NCBI RefSeq assembly: GCF_020991065.1 | Contig: NZ_CP087710.1 | Span: forward strand, 3,348,001 to 3,412,000 | Length of the DNA: 64,000 bases | DNA from: Nocardioides okcheonensis | GTDB taxonomy: Bacteria; Actinomycetota; Actinomycetes; Propionibacteriales; Nocardioidaceae | Direction: 5' to 3' | In this document: positions 17,262 through 26,648 of the stretch, in pieces | Position numbering within the stretch: the first letter of the stretch is position 1 | How the letters are laid out: each line of letters begins with the position of its first letter | Notes under the pieces: model-generated | Told to the model about the DNA's origin: nothing | The model's input: the letters and a program-made list of their open reading frames with translations, nothing else | The model's database searches: none | Position numbers and translations under genes: made by a program

Positions 17262-18122
17262 ATGCGCCTCACGCCCCTCGCCCGTCGTCTCGGCACCGCC
17301 GCCCTGGTGGTGACGCTGGGCGCCGGCTTCACCGCCTGCAGCGGCGACTCGTCCTCCGACGACTCGACGAGCTCGGCCACCGACGCGGGTGCCGACGACA
17401 CCAGCAGCGCGAGCGACTCCGGCGAGGACGCCGAGGCCGCGGACGACGCGCCGGCCGAGCTCTCCGCCGCCGACTTCTACCCCACCGTGATGGGTGCGCT
17501 GCGCGACGCCGAGTCGTTCGCCTTCACCTCCACGTCCGGCACGGCGGGCCAGACGCAGGAGATGGCCGGGCAAGCGCGCTTCGGCGACGACGGCATCGAG
17601 ATGAAGGCCTCCGGCACGGGCGCCCAGTCGATGGAGATGATCCTCGTCGACAAGGCGATGTACATGAAGTCCGCCGACCTCGGCACCGGCGACAAGTGGC
17701 TCAAGATCGACCTCAGCGACCCCAACTCGCTCTTCGGCATGATCGGCAAGGCCACCGACCCGGAGGTCATGTTCAAGGCGCTCGAGGAGCCGAAGAAGCT
17801 CGAGCTGATCGGGGCCGAGGACGTCGACGGCGTGGCCACCAACCACTACCGGATCACGATGGACCCCACGAAGTACCTCGAGGCGATGCAGTTCCCGGCG
17901 GCGATGAAGGACCTCATGCCCGAGGAGCTCGTCACGGACATGTGGGTCGACGCCGACGACCTGCCGCGCAAGTTCTCCCAGACCGTCGAGATCCCCGGCG
18001 TGGGCGGCGGCGAGCCGACCACCTCGACCACCGAGGGCACGTACTCCGACTTCGGCGTCGACGTCGAGATCGAGGCGCCCCCGGCAGACGAGGTCACCGA
18101 GGACATGTTCGGCGGCGCCTGA
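17262..18122 (+). CDS. Secreted lipoprotein, LppX/LprAFG-like or LolA-like fold
   Basis: A 286-residue protein with a lipoprotein signal (RRLGTAALVVTLGAGFTAC, lipidated C26) and a Ser/Asp-rich linker (27-60). The body (AELSAADFYPTVMGALRDAESFAF..., ending in a EDMFGGA tail) resembles actinobacterial lipid-carrier lipoproteins of the LppX/LprG and LolA type, which bind or shuttle lipids at the outer face of the membrane. That assignment is by general pattern; no catalytic residues are expected. Its place between rplA and rplJ is seen in other actinobacteria. ATG 17262 is preceded by AAGGAG. Confidence 0.75.
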   Translation: MRLTPLARRLGTAALVVTLGAGFTACSGDSSSDDSTSSATDAGADDTSSASDSGEDAEAADDAPAELSAADFYPTVMGALRDAESFAFTSTSGTAGQTQEMAGQARFGDDGIEMKASGTGAQSMEMILVDKAMYMKSADLGTGDKWLKIDLSDPNSLFGMIGKATDPEVMFKALEEPKKLELIGAEDVDGVATNHYRITMDPTKYLEAMQFPAAMKDLMPEELVTDMWVDADDLPRKFSQTVEIPGVGGGEPTTSTTEGTYSDFGVDVEIEAPPADEVTEDMFGGA

Positions 18123-18137
18123 GGCAGCGCGCTCCCT

Positions 18138-18168
18138 GGTCCGGCCGGGCACGCCGCCCGGCCGGGCC
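18138..18168 (+). terminator. Bidirectional hairpin between lipoprotein gene and DnaB-like gene
   Basis: A 13-bp GC stem (GGTCCGGCCGGGC with its partner, one T-G pair) with an ACGCC loop, lying between two convergent genes. It could serve both. Confidence 0.7.
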
Positions 18169-18187
18169 ACGCGCGGTCACTCCCGGG

Positions 18188-19186
18188 TCACTCCCGGAAG
18201 ACCCGGTCGTCGATCAGCTGCTCCTTGACCTCGACGCCCTCGGACTCGTAGCGGCCCTGGTCGAAGCGGGTGCGGAACTGCAGCACCACGCCGTCGCGGC
18301 CGAACCGGTTCTTCTCCAGGGTGAGCACCGCCCAGTCCTTGAAGCGCTCGGCGTTGGTGAGGTCGTAGGTCAGGTGGTGGCGCGCGACGATGTCGAACTT
18401 GTTGTTGAGCACCATCACGACGTCGGCCTCGTAGGCCAGGGCGCTGGAGCCGCGGAGGTCGGCGGCCCGCATGCGGGTGCCGGAGCGGAGTGCGGTCTTG
18501 TCGGCCGCCGCGATCGCCAGCACCGGGGCGCCGGTGTCGATGGCGAGGTCCTTGAGCCCCTCGACCACCTCGGTCGACCGGCTCTCGTCGTCGAGCTGGG
18601 TGGACTTCACCTTCTGCAGGTAGTCGACGACGACCAGCGGGGCGGTGCCGGTCGAGGCGCGCACCGAGTCGATGGTCTGCGAGATCGCCGCGAGGTCGGT
18701 CCGGCTGCCGGTCGAGCGGTGCACGAAGAGCTGGTCGGCGTAGCGCTCCATCCGGGTCAGCGCCTCGACGCCCCCCGGCACCGACTCCAGCCGGCGCTCG
18801 AGCGAGCTGACCCAGAGGTCGTCGAAGATGGCGCGGATGTTGGTCATCCGGACCTGGTCGGACTCGTCGAGCTCGCCGGCCTCGAGGGCCAGCAGCTTCT
18901 GGCTGATGTCCTCGGCGTCGTGCTCGTAGGAGAAGTAGAGGACGGGGCGGCCGGTCGCGGCGTTGTTCCGGGCGATCTGCAGCGCGAAGGTCGACTTGCC
19001 CATGCCCTGGGGGCCGGCGAGCAGCAGCAGGGAGCCGGCGCGCATGCCGCCGCCGATCAGCGGGTCGAGGCCGCCGAAGCCGGTCTTCCACACACGCCCC
19101 GCGGCGTTGCGCCCGGTGAGCATGCGCTCGTCGCTGCGCACGAGGGAGGCACCGATGGTGGTGAGCTGGATGTCCACGCGCACCAT
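18188..19186 (-). CDS. DnaB-like helicase C-terminal domain ATPase (RecA fold)
   Basis: A 332-residue SF4-type ATPase without the DnaB N-terminal domain. The region begins GFGGLDPLIGGGMRAG, then Walker A GPQGMGKST (about 58-66), SYEHDAEDISQKLLA, Walker B LVVVDYLQKV, and the ADLRGSSALAYEADVVMVL and LEKNRFGRDG segments of the DnaB C-terminal domain. It may be a helicase-like or loader-like ATPase, or a RadA-like repair factor; the function is not established. It is transcribed against the ribosomal genes and divergent from the rplJ leader. A fully missing N-terminal domain distinguishes it from replicative DnaB (about 450 residues). Confidence 0.8.
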   Translation of the reverse strand: MVRVDIQLTTIGASLVRSDERMLTGRNAAGRVWKTGFGGLDPLIGGGMRAGSLLLLAGPQGMGKSTFALQIARNNAATGRPVLYFSYEHDAEDISQKLLALEAGELDESDQVRMTNIRAIFDDLWVSSLERRLESVPGGVEALTRMERYADQLFVHRSTGSRTDLAAISQTIDSVRASTGTAPLVVVDYLQKVKSTQLDDESRSTEVVEGLKDLAIDTGAPVLAIAAADKTALRSGTRMRAADLRGSSALAYEADVVMVLNNKFDIVARHHLTYDLTNAERFKDWAVLTLEKNRFGRDGVVLQFRTRFDQGRYESEGVEVKEQLIDDRVFRE

Positions 19187-19261
19187 GGAACCAGTCAGGA
19201 AGGCGCCCGGCAGCCGAATGCGCGGATCGTGACCCGGTCCGTCCCGGGGCGGACCGACGAT

Positions 19262-19290
19262 TTGGCCGGCCCGCGGCCGCGGCGTAGTGT
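19262..19290 (+). promoter_or_regulatory. Probable rplJL promoter
   Basis: TTGGCC (19262-19267) and TAGTGT (19285-19290) are 17 bases apart, immediately ahead of the L10 leader. Confidence 0.5.
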
Positions 19291-19296
19291 TCGGTC

Positions 19297-19430
19297 CTGA
19301 AACCAGAGACCGCAGGTTGTCACGAGCTCCTTGCCCGTGACCGAAGGTCCGCAGCAGCGGGCGGCCGGCGCAGGATTCAGAGCAGCGGCGTGAGCCGCAC
19401 CCACGCCCTGAGCCTGTGCTCAGGGCGTTC
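19297..19430 (+). promoter_or_regulatory. L10 (rplJ) mRNA leader with attenuator hairpin
   Basis: The untranslated region upstream of rplJ carries the L10-leader pattern (AGAGACCGCAGGTTGT ... GACCGAAGGTCCGCAGC), the expected binding site of the L10-L7/L12 complex. It ends in a perfect 11-bp hairpin, ACGCCCTGAGC / GCTCAGGGCGT with a CTGT loop (19403-19428). Excess L10 is expected to bind and lower expression, by analogy with known bacterial leaders. Confidence 0.75.
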
Positions 19431-19476
19431 GTCGTCTGTGGGCCCGACGCCGGTGGTCAACCCCGGAAGGAGACCC

Positions 19477-20127
19477 ATGGCGCGGCCAGAGAAGACTGCC
19501 GCCGTCGCAGAGATCGTTGACTCGTTCAACGGCTCCGCCGGCGCTGTGCTGACCGAGTACCGCGGGCTCACCGTGAAGCAGCTGCAGGACCTGCGGCGCT
19601 CCCTCGGCGAGAACGCCAACTACGCCGTGGTCAAGAACACGCTGGCCAAGATTGCCGCCACCGAGGTGGGAATCGAAGGCTTCGACGACCTGCTGACCGG
19701 CCCCACCGCCATCGCCTTCATCAATGGAGACGTGGTCGAGGCCGCCAAGGGTCTGCGTGACTTTGCCAAGGCGAACCCCGCCCTTGTCATCAAGGGTGGA
19801 GTCCTGGACGGCAAGCCGCTCGACGCTGCCGAGATCGCCAAGCTGGCCGATCTCGAGTCGCGCGAGGTGCTGCTGGGCAAGATGGCGGGCGCGATGCTCG
19901 CCAGCCTGTCCCAGGCCGTCTACCTGCTCAACGCCCCGATCGCCCAGGCCGCCCGTCTCGCGGGTGCGCTGCAGGCCAAGGCCGAGCAGGACCCCTCGAT
20001 CCTCGCAGGTGGTGCCGGCACGCCGGCCGCTGCCGAGGACGCTCCGGTCGACGAGGCCCCCGCGGCCGAGGAGACCGAGGCGACCGACGAGGCTGCCGAC
20101 GCGGCTGCCGAGTCCACCGACGCCTGA
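19477..20127 (+). CDS. rplJ: 50S ribosomal protein L10
   Basis: A 216-residue stalk-base protein starting [17 protein letters not shown], with the conserved [15 protein letters not shown] and [13 protein letters not shown] segments. The C-terminal Ala/Glu-rich tail (about 180-216) is longer than in E. coli (165 residues), as in other actinobacteria. ATG 19477 has GGAAGGAG upstream. It forms an operon with rplL and is probably self-regulated through the leader. Confidence 0.97.
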   Translation: MARPEKTAAVAEIVDSFNGSAGAVLTEYRGLTVKQLQDLRRSLGENANYAVVKNTLAKIAATEVGIEGFDDLLTGPTAIAFINGDVVEAAKGLRDFAKANPALVIKGGVLDGKPLDAAEIAKLADLESREVLLGKMAGAMLASLSQAVYLLNAPIAQAARLAGALQAKAEQDPSILAGGAGTPAAAEDAPVDEAPAAEETEATDEAADAAAESTDA

Positions 20128-20204
20128 CCAGGCCGACGTACACCACCTGAAACCCGGCGCGCCGCACGATCGCGGCCGCGCCACACACGGAAGGAACCGC
20201 CACC

Positions 20205-20597
20205 ATGGCGAAGCTCAGCACCGACGAGCTCCTTGACGCGTTCAAGGAGATGACCCTGATCGAGCTCTCCGAGTTCGTCAAGCAGTTCGAGGACACCTTC
20301 GGCGTGACCGCCGCCGCCCCCGTCGCCGTGGCCGCCGCCCCGGCCGCCGGTGGTGCCGCCGGTGGCGACGCCGCCGCCGAGGAGAAGACCGACTTCGAGG
20401 TCGTCCTCGAGGCCGCCGGCGACAAGAAGATCAACGTCATCAAGGAGGTGCGCGCCCTGACCTCCCTCGGTCTGAAGGAGGCCAAGGACCTCGTCGAGGC
20501 CGCCCCCAAGACGATCCTCGAGAACGTCGACAAGGCCGCTGCGGACAAGGCGAAGGAGGCCCTCGAGGCCGCCGGCGCCACCGTCACCGTCAAGTGA
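20205..20597 (+). CDS. rplL: 50S ribosomal protein L7/L12
   Basis: A 130-residue stalk protein: the N-terminal dimerisation helix ([20 protein letters not shown]), an Ala/Gly hinge (about 35-55), and the C-terminal factor-binding domain ([34 protein letters not shown]). AAGGAA precedes ATG 20205. It ends the ribosomal block. Confidence 0.98.
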   Translation: MAKLSTDELLDAFKEMTLIELSEFVKQFEDTFGVTAAAPVAVAAAPAAGGAAGGDAAAEEKTDFEVVLEAAGDKKINVIKEVRALTSLGLKEAKDLVEAAPKTILENVDKAAADKAKEALEAAGATVTVK

Positions 20598-20640
20598 CCC
20601 ACTGACGGCGGACCCCTCGCGGGTCCGTCGTCGCACCGCC

Positions 20641-20674
20641 CAGGGCGGTCACCCCACGAGGGGTGGCCGCCCTG
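20641..20674 (+). terminator. Terminator of rplJ-rplL
   Basis: A 15-bp stem (CAGGGCGGTCACCCC with its partner, one T-G pair) and an ACGA loop. A smaller GGACCC / GGGTCC hairpin lies just upstream. Confidence 0.75.
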
Positions 20675-20757
20675 TGGCGTCCCCGGGGGCGTGCCGGGGT
20701 CGTGCTGCCGCGGGGTGCTCGGCGTGGGAGGGTCTTCTCGCGGCGTCGCCCACCCAC

Positions 20758-20809
20758 TAGAGTGACCTCGACTGATGCGCATCACGAATCGAGTTGCTCC
20801 ATGCGCAAC
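20758..20809 (+). promoter_or_regulatory. -10 box and operator pair E (GTTGCG-N5-CGCAAC type) at the MetF-like gene
   Basis: A TAGAGT -10 box (20758-20763) is followed by two copies of the 17-bp element found at the betaine genes. The first, 20774-20790, reads GATGCG-CATCA-CGAATC (weaker); the second, 20793-20809, reads GTTGCT-CCATG-CGCAAC. Their start-to-start distance is 19 bases, as at other sites. The second copy covers the start codon of the gene. Confidence 0.6.
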
Positions 20810-21646
20810 AAACGGACCGCCGCCACCCTCGTCCGCCTGCTCGAGCACGCGCGCTACGAGGTGCTGCCCACCGCGAGCACCGAGGACAAGGTGCTCGCGC
20901 ACGTGCCGCGCGACCTGGTCGTCACCGTGACCGCCTCGCCCTCCAAGGGGATGGAGGCGACGCTCGACCTCGCCGAGCGGCTCGCCGGCCACGGCTACGA
21001 CGTCGTGCCCCACCTCGCCGCCCGGATGGTGTCCGGACGCGCCGAGCTGACCGAGGTCGTCGAGCGGCTGCGGGGCAAGGGGGTCTCCCGGGTGTTCGTC
21101 CCCGGCGGGGACGCGGAGGCGGTGGGCGACTACCCCGACGCCCTCGCCCTGCTCGAGGACCTGAAGGAGCTGGGCTCGCCGTTCTCGCACGTCGGGATCA
21201 CCGGCTATCCCGAGTCGCACCCGACGATCCACGACGACCTCACCGTGCAGTCGATGTGGGACAAGCGGCGCTACGCCACCCACATCGTCAGCAACCTCAC
21301 CTTCGACCCCGCCCTCGTGCGCGACTGGGTGCACCGGCTGCGCGCCCGCGGCGTCACCATGCCCCTGCTGCTCGGCATCCCCGGCCCGGTCGAGCGCACC
21401 AAGCTGCTCGGCATGGCCACCAAGATCGGGGTGGGCGAGTCGACGCGGTTCCTGGCCAAGAACAAGGGCCTCTTCGCGCGGCTGGCCGCACCTGGCGGCT
21501 TCACCGGCGAGAGCTTCCTCGAGAAGTGCGCCCCCGCGCTCGGCGAGGACGGCGCGCTGGTGGAGGGCCTGCACGTGTTCACCTTCAACCAGGTCGCCGA
21601 GACCGAGGCGTGGCGCACGGGTCTGCTGGAGCGGCTGCAGTCCTGA
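20801..21646 (+). CDS. Methylenetetrahydrofolate reductase-like protein (MetF fold)
   Basis: A 281-residue FAD TIM-barrel protein of the MetF family, which interconverts 5-methyl- and 5,10-methylene-THF. The catalytic glutamate matches YEVLPTAS near residue 22, the flavin aspartate matches VFVPGGD, and GITGYPESHP and PLLLGIPGP are family landmarks. It lacks the usual metE/metH neighbours. The betaine-type operator overlapping its start suggests a catabolic role: oxidising methyl-THF produced by the corrinoid methyltransferase. ATG 20801 has no ribosome-binding site. It is followed by the unrelated gene at 21670. Confidence 0.82.
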   Translation: MRNKRTAATLVRLLEHARYEVLPTASTEDKVLAHVPRDLVVTVTASPSKGMEATLDLAERLAGHGYDVVPHLAARMVSGRAELTEVVERLRGKGVSRVFVPGGDAEAVGDYPDALALLEDLKELGSPFSHVGITGYPESHPTIHDDLTVQSMWDKRRYATHIVSNLTFDPALVRDWVHRLRARGVTMPLLLGIPGPVERTKLLGMATKIGVGESTRFLAKNKGLFARLAAPGGFTGESFLEKCAPALGEDGALVEGLHVFTFNQVAETEAWRTGLLERLQS

Positions 21647-21669
21647 CGGCCACGCCCTAGGGTGCGCGC

Positions 21670-22488
21670 ATGAGGACGACCACCGTCGTGGACGCGACCG
21701 AGACCGAGCACCGCCCGGGGCCGCTGCCCAGCGTGGTCGACGCGCTGCAGGAGCGCGGGTTCGTCGTCATCGGCAGGCTGGCCACGCTGTCCACCGTCGC
21801 GGGACGGGACGACCGCCTCTACGACCGGACCGAGCGCCATCGCCTGGCGACGTGGCACGCACGGCCCGCGGCGACGCTCGTGGTGGCGGGGGACGGGTCG
21901 GCCTTCGCGACCGTGGACACCTTCGGCGACGCCGCTGTGCTGCGGCTCCGGACGGCGCTCGCAGACGGGTCGCTCGTCGAGACCGTCGGTGTCGCGCCGG
22001 AGGGGGCGCTGCTGCCGCGCACGCGGGTCGACGCGTTGGGAGGCTTCGTCCTGGGCGAGGCCCGCGGCAGGTCCGTGCGACTGGTCCGCACGGCCGCCGT
22101 CGTCGAGGTGCTCGAGCGCCACGCCCAGCACGTCGCGGAGGTGGGCGGCGACCGCGGCAGCGAGCCCGTGGCGCACCGCGACCGGGACCAGGCGGTGCGG
22201 CTGTGGCGCCGGGCCGCGCGCCACGACACCGCGTGCTCGGCCTGGCGGTCCCGACGGTCCCGGCGACTGTTCCTCGGGGTGTGGCTCGGCACGGTCGCGG
22301 TCGTCCTGCTCGCCTGGCTGGCGCTGCTGGTGCGATGGCGTGTCGAGTCGCCGGCGGCTGGGGTCGCGCTGGTCCTCGCGCTGGTCGTCGCGGTCTCACC
22401 CCTCGTCCTCCTCGCGGCCCGGCGCGGGCAGCGAGGCATCGACGCCGGCGTCGGCTCACGGCCGGCGTACCCGGTGGCCGACGCCTGA
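21670..22488 (+). CDS. Hypothetical protein with two C-terminal membrane segments
   Basis: A 272-residue protein I do not recognise. The first 190 residues are soluble and contain repeated valine-rich beta-strand-like runs (ALPSVVDALQERGFVVIG, LVVAGDGSAFATVDTFG). Then come an Arg-rich stretch ([12 protein letters not shown]) and two hydrophobic helices (LFLGVWLGTVAVVLLAWLAL and a second about 25 residues later). ATG 21670 follows TAGGGT by six bases, so the gene is probably leaderless. It converges with the DUF1638 gene, with 13 bases between stops. Confidence 0.7.
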   Translation: MRTTTVVDATETEHRPGPLPSVVDALQERGFVVIGRLATLSTVAGRDDRLYDRTERHRLATWHARPAATLVVAGDGSAFATVDTFGDAAVLRLRTALADGSLVETVGVAPEGALLPRTRVDALGGFVLGEARGRSVRLVRTAAVVEVLERHAQHVAEVGGDRGSEPVAHRDRDQAVRLWRRAARHDTACSAWRSRRSRRLFLGVWLGTVAVVLLAWLALLVRWRVESPAAGVALVLALVVAVSPLVLLAARRGQRGIDAGVGSRPAYPVADA

Positions 22489-22501
22489 CGTCCGGTGCGG
22501 G

Positions 22502-23170
22502 CTACCCGGTCGCCAGCAGGTCCGCCAGCGCACGCTCGAGGACCTGGTCGCCGGTCTCGACGACGGTGAGCGGCAGGCCGATGCTCGCCGCCGCCGCCTC
22601 GGCCAGTGCGTGCAGCTCGGCGTCGGGCGACTGCGCGAGCCACACCACGCGCGAGTAGTGCCCGAAGTACGCGTCGCGCAGCTCGGGGTAGCGGTCCAGG
22701 CCCATCTCCTGCACGACCGTGCGGGCGAACGACCGCACCAGGAAGTCGGTCAACAGGTAGGTGCCGGGCTGCTCGTCGAAGAAGCGGGCGAGCCGGTCGG
22801 GGCCGGCGTAGAGGTCGTAGCAGTGCAGTCCCGGGAGCCGCTCGGCGCCGAGGTCGCGGCACACCTCGTCCAGCGCGCCGTAGGTGCCGCAGTCGGCGTA
22901 GCCGATCACGACCCGGGCGTGGCGCGGCGCGAGCCGGAGCGCCAGCGCGCGCACCTCGTCGACGATCCGGGCCGGGTGGTTGTGCAGCAGGGGCGGGAGC
23001 GGGTGCACGTCGACGGCCCAGCCGTGGCGGGCGACGACCGCGGCCGCCGGCTGGGCGATCGCGCCACAGGCGATCAGCGCCACCCGGTCCCGCGCGCCCT
23101 CCTCAGGAACCGAAGGCGAGCTGCTCGACGAAGGCGTCGTTGAAGTCGGGGCGGTCGGAGAGCTCGACAT
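22502..23170 (-). CDS. DUF1638 domain protein linked to corrinoid methyltransferases
   Basis: A 222-residue protein whose core, VALIACGAIAQPAAAVVARHGW ... VVIGYADCGTYGALDEVC ... GLHCYDLYAGPDRLARFF, matches the DUF1638 family, which in my recollection co-occurs with MttB-type methyltransferase systems; its biochemical role is unknown. ATG 23170 has a strong GGAGGAGGTG site but overlaps the upstream gene by 68 bases and adds a low-complexity Ser/Thr/Pro tail. GTG 23086 (VALIACG) is the alternative that would match the domain start. Last gene of the minus-strand corrinoid operon. Confidence 0.78.
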   Translation of the reverse strand: MSSSPTAPTSTTPSSSSSPSVPEEGARDRVALIACGAIAQPAAAVVARHGWAVDVHPLPPLLHNHPARIVDEVRALALRLAPRHARVVIGYADCGTYGALDEVCRDLGAERLPGLHCYDLYAGPDRLARFFDEQPGTYLLTDFLVRSFARTVVQEMGLDRYPELRDAYFGHYSRVVWLAQSPDAELHALAEAAAASIGLPLTVVETGDQVLERALADLLATG

Positions 23171-25109
23171 AGGTCACCTCCTCCAGCAGCGCCAGCGCGC
23201 CGGCGCGCTCGCGGACCGAGAGCAGCGCCATCTTGGCGCCCTCGCCGGCGACGTTGCCCGCGGCGACGATCCGCAGGACGGGGAGCTGGGGGACCAGGCC
23301 GATCCGGACGGCCGAGGCGGGGGAGAGGTAGCTGCCGAAGGACCCGGCCAGCAGCACCTGCTGGACGTCGCGGTGCTCGAGGCCGAGCTGCTCGAGCAGC
23401 AGCGACCACCCCGTCGAGATCGCGGCCTTGGCGAACTGCAGCTCGCGGACGTCGCGCTGGGAGAGGTAGACGCACTCGGCCGGGTCCGCGTCGGGCGCGG
23501 GACGGTGGAGCAGGAACACCCGCTCCTCGCCGACCAGCGACATCCGGTCGGCGAGGGCCGGGGCGATGCCGGGGGCGTCGGCGTCGGGGACGAAGCGCCC
23601 GGTGCTGTCCAGCAGGCCCACCCGGACCAGCTCGGCGACCGCGTCGACCAGCCCGGACCCGCACAGCCCCTTGGGCTCGACGTCACCGATCACGCCCAGC
23701 GTGACGGCGTCGGCCGGGTCGGCGGCCTGCGGGTCGACCTTCACCACCTCGATGGCCCCGTCGGCGGCGCGCATGCCGCAGCGGATGGCGCCGCCCTCGA
23801 AGGCCGGGCCGGCGGGAGCGGCGGTGGACAGGATGGTCTCGCCGTCACTCAGCACGATCTCGCAGTTGGTGCCGACGTCGATGAACAGCCGGGTGCGCTT
23901 GTCGCGGTCCATGCCGGTGGCGAGCATGCCGGCGACGATGTCGCCGCCGACGTAGGCGCCCAGCGCCGGGAAGAAGAACGCCCGCGCCCGCGGGTGCAGG
24001 TCGAGCCCGAGGTCGGAGGCGAGGACGGGCGGGGGCTGGGCCGACGACATCACGAACGGTGCGACGCCGAGCGGCTCGGGGTCGATGCCGAGCGCGAGCG
24101 CGGTCATGGTGGCGTTGCCGGCCACCGCGACCTCGTAGACCTGGGCGGGGTCGACGCCGGCCTCGCCACACACCCGCCGGGCGAGGTCGGCGAGCGTCGC
24201 GCCGGCGGCGACCCGGAGCCGGTCGAGCGCGTCGGAGTCCATCATCGTGGCGCTGATCCGCGAGATCACGTCGCCGCCGAAGGGCTGCTGCGCGTTGAGC
24301 ATCGAGGCCACGGCGAGCGGGGTGCCGGTGCCGACGTCGAGGAGCGTCCCGACGACCGTGGTCGTGCCGAGGTCGAAGGCGATGGCGTAGCGCGCGGCCG
24401 TGGTGTCGCCGTGCTCGACGTCGACGAGCGTCTCGTCGAGGACGACGGCGGTGACCTTGAAGTCGGCGCTGCGCAGCACCGTCGCGAGGCGGCGCAGGAC
24501 GTGGAGGTCGGCGGTGAGCTCGAGGTCGTCGATCGCGTCGGTGAGCCGGACCAGGTCGGTGCGCTGGTCCTCGAGCGTCGGCTCGGCGAGCTCGACGTAG
24601 CGCTTCTGCAGCGCCGGGCGCAGGATGACCTGGCGCCCGATGCCGACGGTGGCGGCCTTCGGCCGGGTGACCAGCGGCGGCACGTCGACGGCGAGGTCGC
24701 GGGTCGCGTGCAGCAGGCAGCCGAGCCGCCAGCCGTCGGAGAGCTGGTCGGCGGTGAAGGTCCGCACGTCGTGGCGGGTCAGGGGGACCTCGACGTCGGA
24801 GGTCACCCGGATGCGGCACTTGTGGCAGGTGCCGTGGCCGCCGCAGGTCGAGTCGATCGCGATGCCGTTCCACGACGCGGCGTCGAAGACCGTCACCCCG
24901 GGCGGCACGCGTACGCCCCGGACCGCCGGGTCGACCTCCGCGCCGCCCTCGGCCGTGGTGCGCACGGTGAACGTCAGGTCGACGCGACCGGTGCCGTCGT
25001 GGGCGGCGGCCTCCACCCCCGGGCGCTCGATCAGCCCCTCGCGGGCGACGTCCGCCAGCGAGAAGTCCGGTCCCTCGGGCGGCGGCGTCATCGGGTCGTC
25101 GTCACGCAC
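23103..25109 (-). CDS. Ferredoxin-ASKHA corrinoid reactivation protein (RACE type)
   Basis: A 668-residue protein with an N-terminal plant-type 2Fe-2S domain (cysteines C89, C95, C98 in STCGGHGTCHKC, and C131 in RLGCLL) and a large ATPase-like ASKHA/DUF4445 domain (IAFDLGTTTVVGTLLD, DVGTNCEIVLSDG, PKGLCGSGLVDAVAEL, LLAGSFGSYL). Proteins of this kind use ATP to reduce cob(II)alamin to the active cob(I) state in corrinoid methyltransferase systems. GTG 25109 overlaps the upstream methyltransferase gene by eight bases; ATG 25091 is possible. The reductant is unknown. Confidence 0.92.
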   Translation of the reverse strand: MRDDDPMTPPPEGPDFSLADVAREGLIERPGVEAAAHDGTGRVDLTFTVRTTAEGGAEVDPAVRGVRVPPGVTVFDAASWNGIAIDSTCGGHGTCHKCRIRVTSDVEVPLTRHDVRTFTADQLSDGWRLGCLLHATRDLAVDVPPLVTRPKAATVGIGRQVILRPALQKRYVELAEPTLEDQRTDLVRLTDAIDDLELTADLHVLRRLATVLRSADFKVTAVVLDETLVDVEHGDTTAARYAIAFDLGTTTVVGTLLDVGTGTPLAVASMLNAQQPFGGDVISRISATMMDSDALDRLRVAAGATLADLARRVCGEAGVDPAQVYEVAVAGNATMTALALGIDPEPLGVAPFVMSSAQPPPVLASDLGLDLHPRARAFFFPALGAYVGGDIVAGMLATGMDRDKRTRLFIDVGTNCEIVLSDGETILSTAAPAGPAFEGGAIRCGMRAADGAIEVVKVDPQAADPADAVTLGVIGDVEPKGLCGSGLVDAVAELVRVGLLDSTGRFVPDADAPGIAPALADRMSLVGEERVFLLHRPAPDADPAECVYLSQRDVRELQFAKAAISTGWSLLLEQLGLEHRDVQQVLLAGSFGSYLSPASAVRIGLVPQLPVLRIVAAGNVAGEGAKMALLSVRERAGALALLEEVTYVELSDRPDFNDAFVEQLAFGS

Positions 25110-25982
25110 CCTCGGCGGCCGCCTGCTTCGCCCGGTGGGCGGAGATCCAGGCCATGCCCCAGTCGTCGTGGCCGAGGAAGACGTCGGCGGCCTTGACCGC
25201 CTCCACCACCTGCGGGGTGCGGGCGTCCATGATCGCGCTGGTGAGCCCGGACGCCATCGCCATCGGCAGCCAGGTCGCGTTCAGGGTGTGGCGACCGGGC
25301 ATGCCGAAGGAGACGTTGGAGGCGCCGCACGTCATGTTGACGCCGAAGTCGTCGCGGATGCGGCGCATCACCTCGAAGGTGACCAGGCTCGTGGTGGTGT
25401 CGGCGCCGATCGGCATGGCCAGCGGGTCGATGACGATGTCGGCCTGCGCGATGCCGTACTCCTCGGTGGCGACGCGGACGATCTTCGCGGTGAGCTCGAC
25501 GCGCTTGTCGGCCTCCATCGGGATCTCGTCGTGGTCGTTGGGCAGGGCGATGATCGCGGCGTCGTACTTCTTGACCAGCGGGAGGATCGCCTCCATCCGG
25601 TCGTCCTCCGCGGTGATCGAGTTGACCAGCGCGCGGCCCTGGTAGACCGCGAGCCCGGCCTCGAGGGCCTCGACGACGGAGGAGTCGATGCAGATGGGCA
25701 GGTCGGTGAGCTCCTGGACCATCTGGATCGCCTTGGCGAGCAGCTCGGGCTCGTCGGTCAGCGGGACGCCCATGTTGATGTCGAGGACGTCGGCGCCGCC
25801 GTCGACCTGGGCGCGGACGTCGCGCTCGATCGCGGAGAAGTCCCCGGCGCGCAGCTGCTCCTGGAAGATCCGCCGCCCGGTCGGGTTGATCCGCTCGCCG
25901 ATGATCGTGAAGCGGGTGTCGTGCCCGATGACGACCTCGCGCGAGGCCGAGCGCAGCACGGTGCGCAGTGGCTCGGCGGCCA

Positions 25983-25983
<1 letters not shown>
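25102..25983 (-). CDS. Pterin-binding (DHPS-like) methyltransferase, probable methylcorrinoid:THF methyltransferase
   Basis: A 293-residue TIM barrel of the pterin-binding family, like the MetH folate domain and MtgA/MtvA-type proteins. Landmarks are IIGERINPTGR, DGGADVLDINMGVP, PICIDSS, VNSITAEDDRM, ADIVIDPLAMPIG and NMTCGASNVSFGMP. In the model it moves the methyl group from the corrinoid protein to tetrahydrofolate, giving 5-methyl-THF. Its ATG shares one base with the stop of the corrinoid gene (TGATG). Third gene of the iclR-led minus-strand operon. Confidence 0.92.
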
Positions 25984-26644
<661 letters not shown>

Positions 26645-26648
<4 letters not shown>

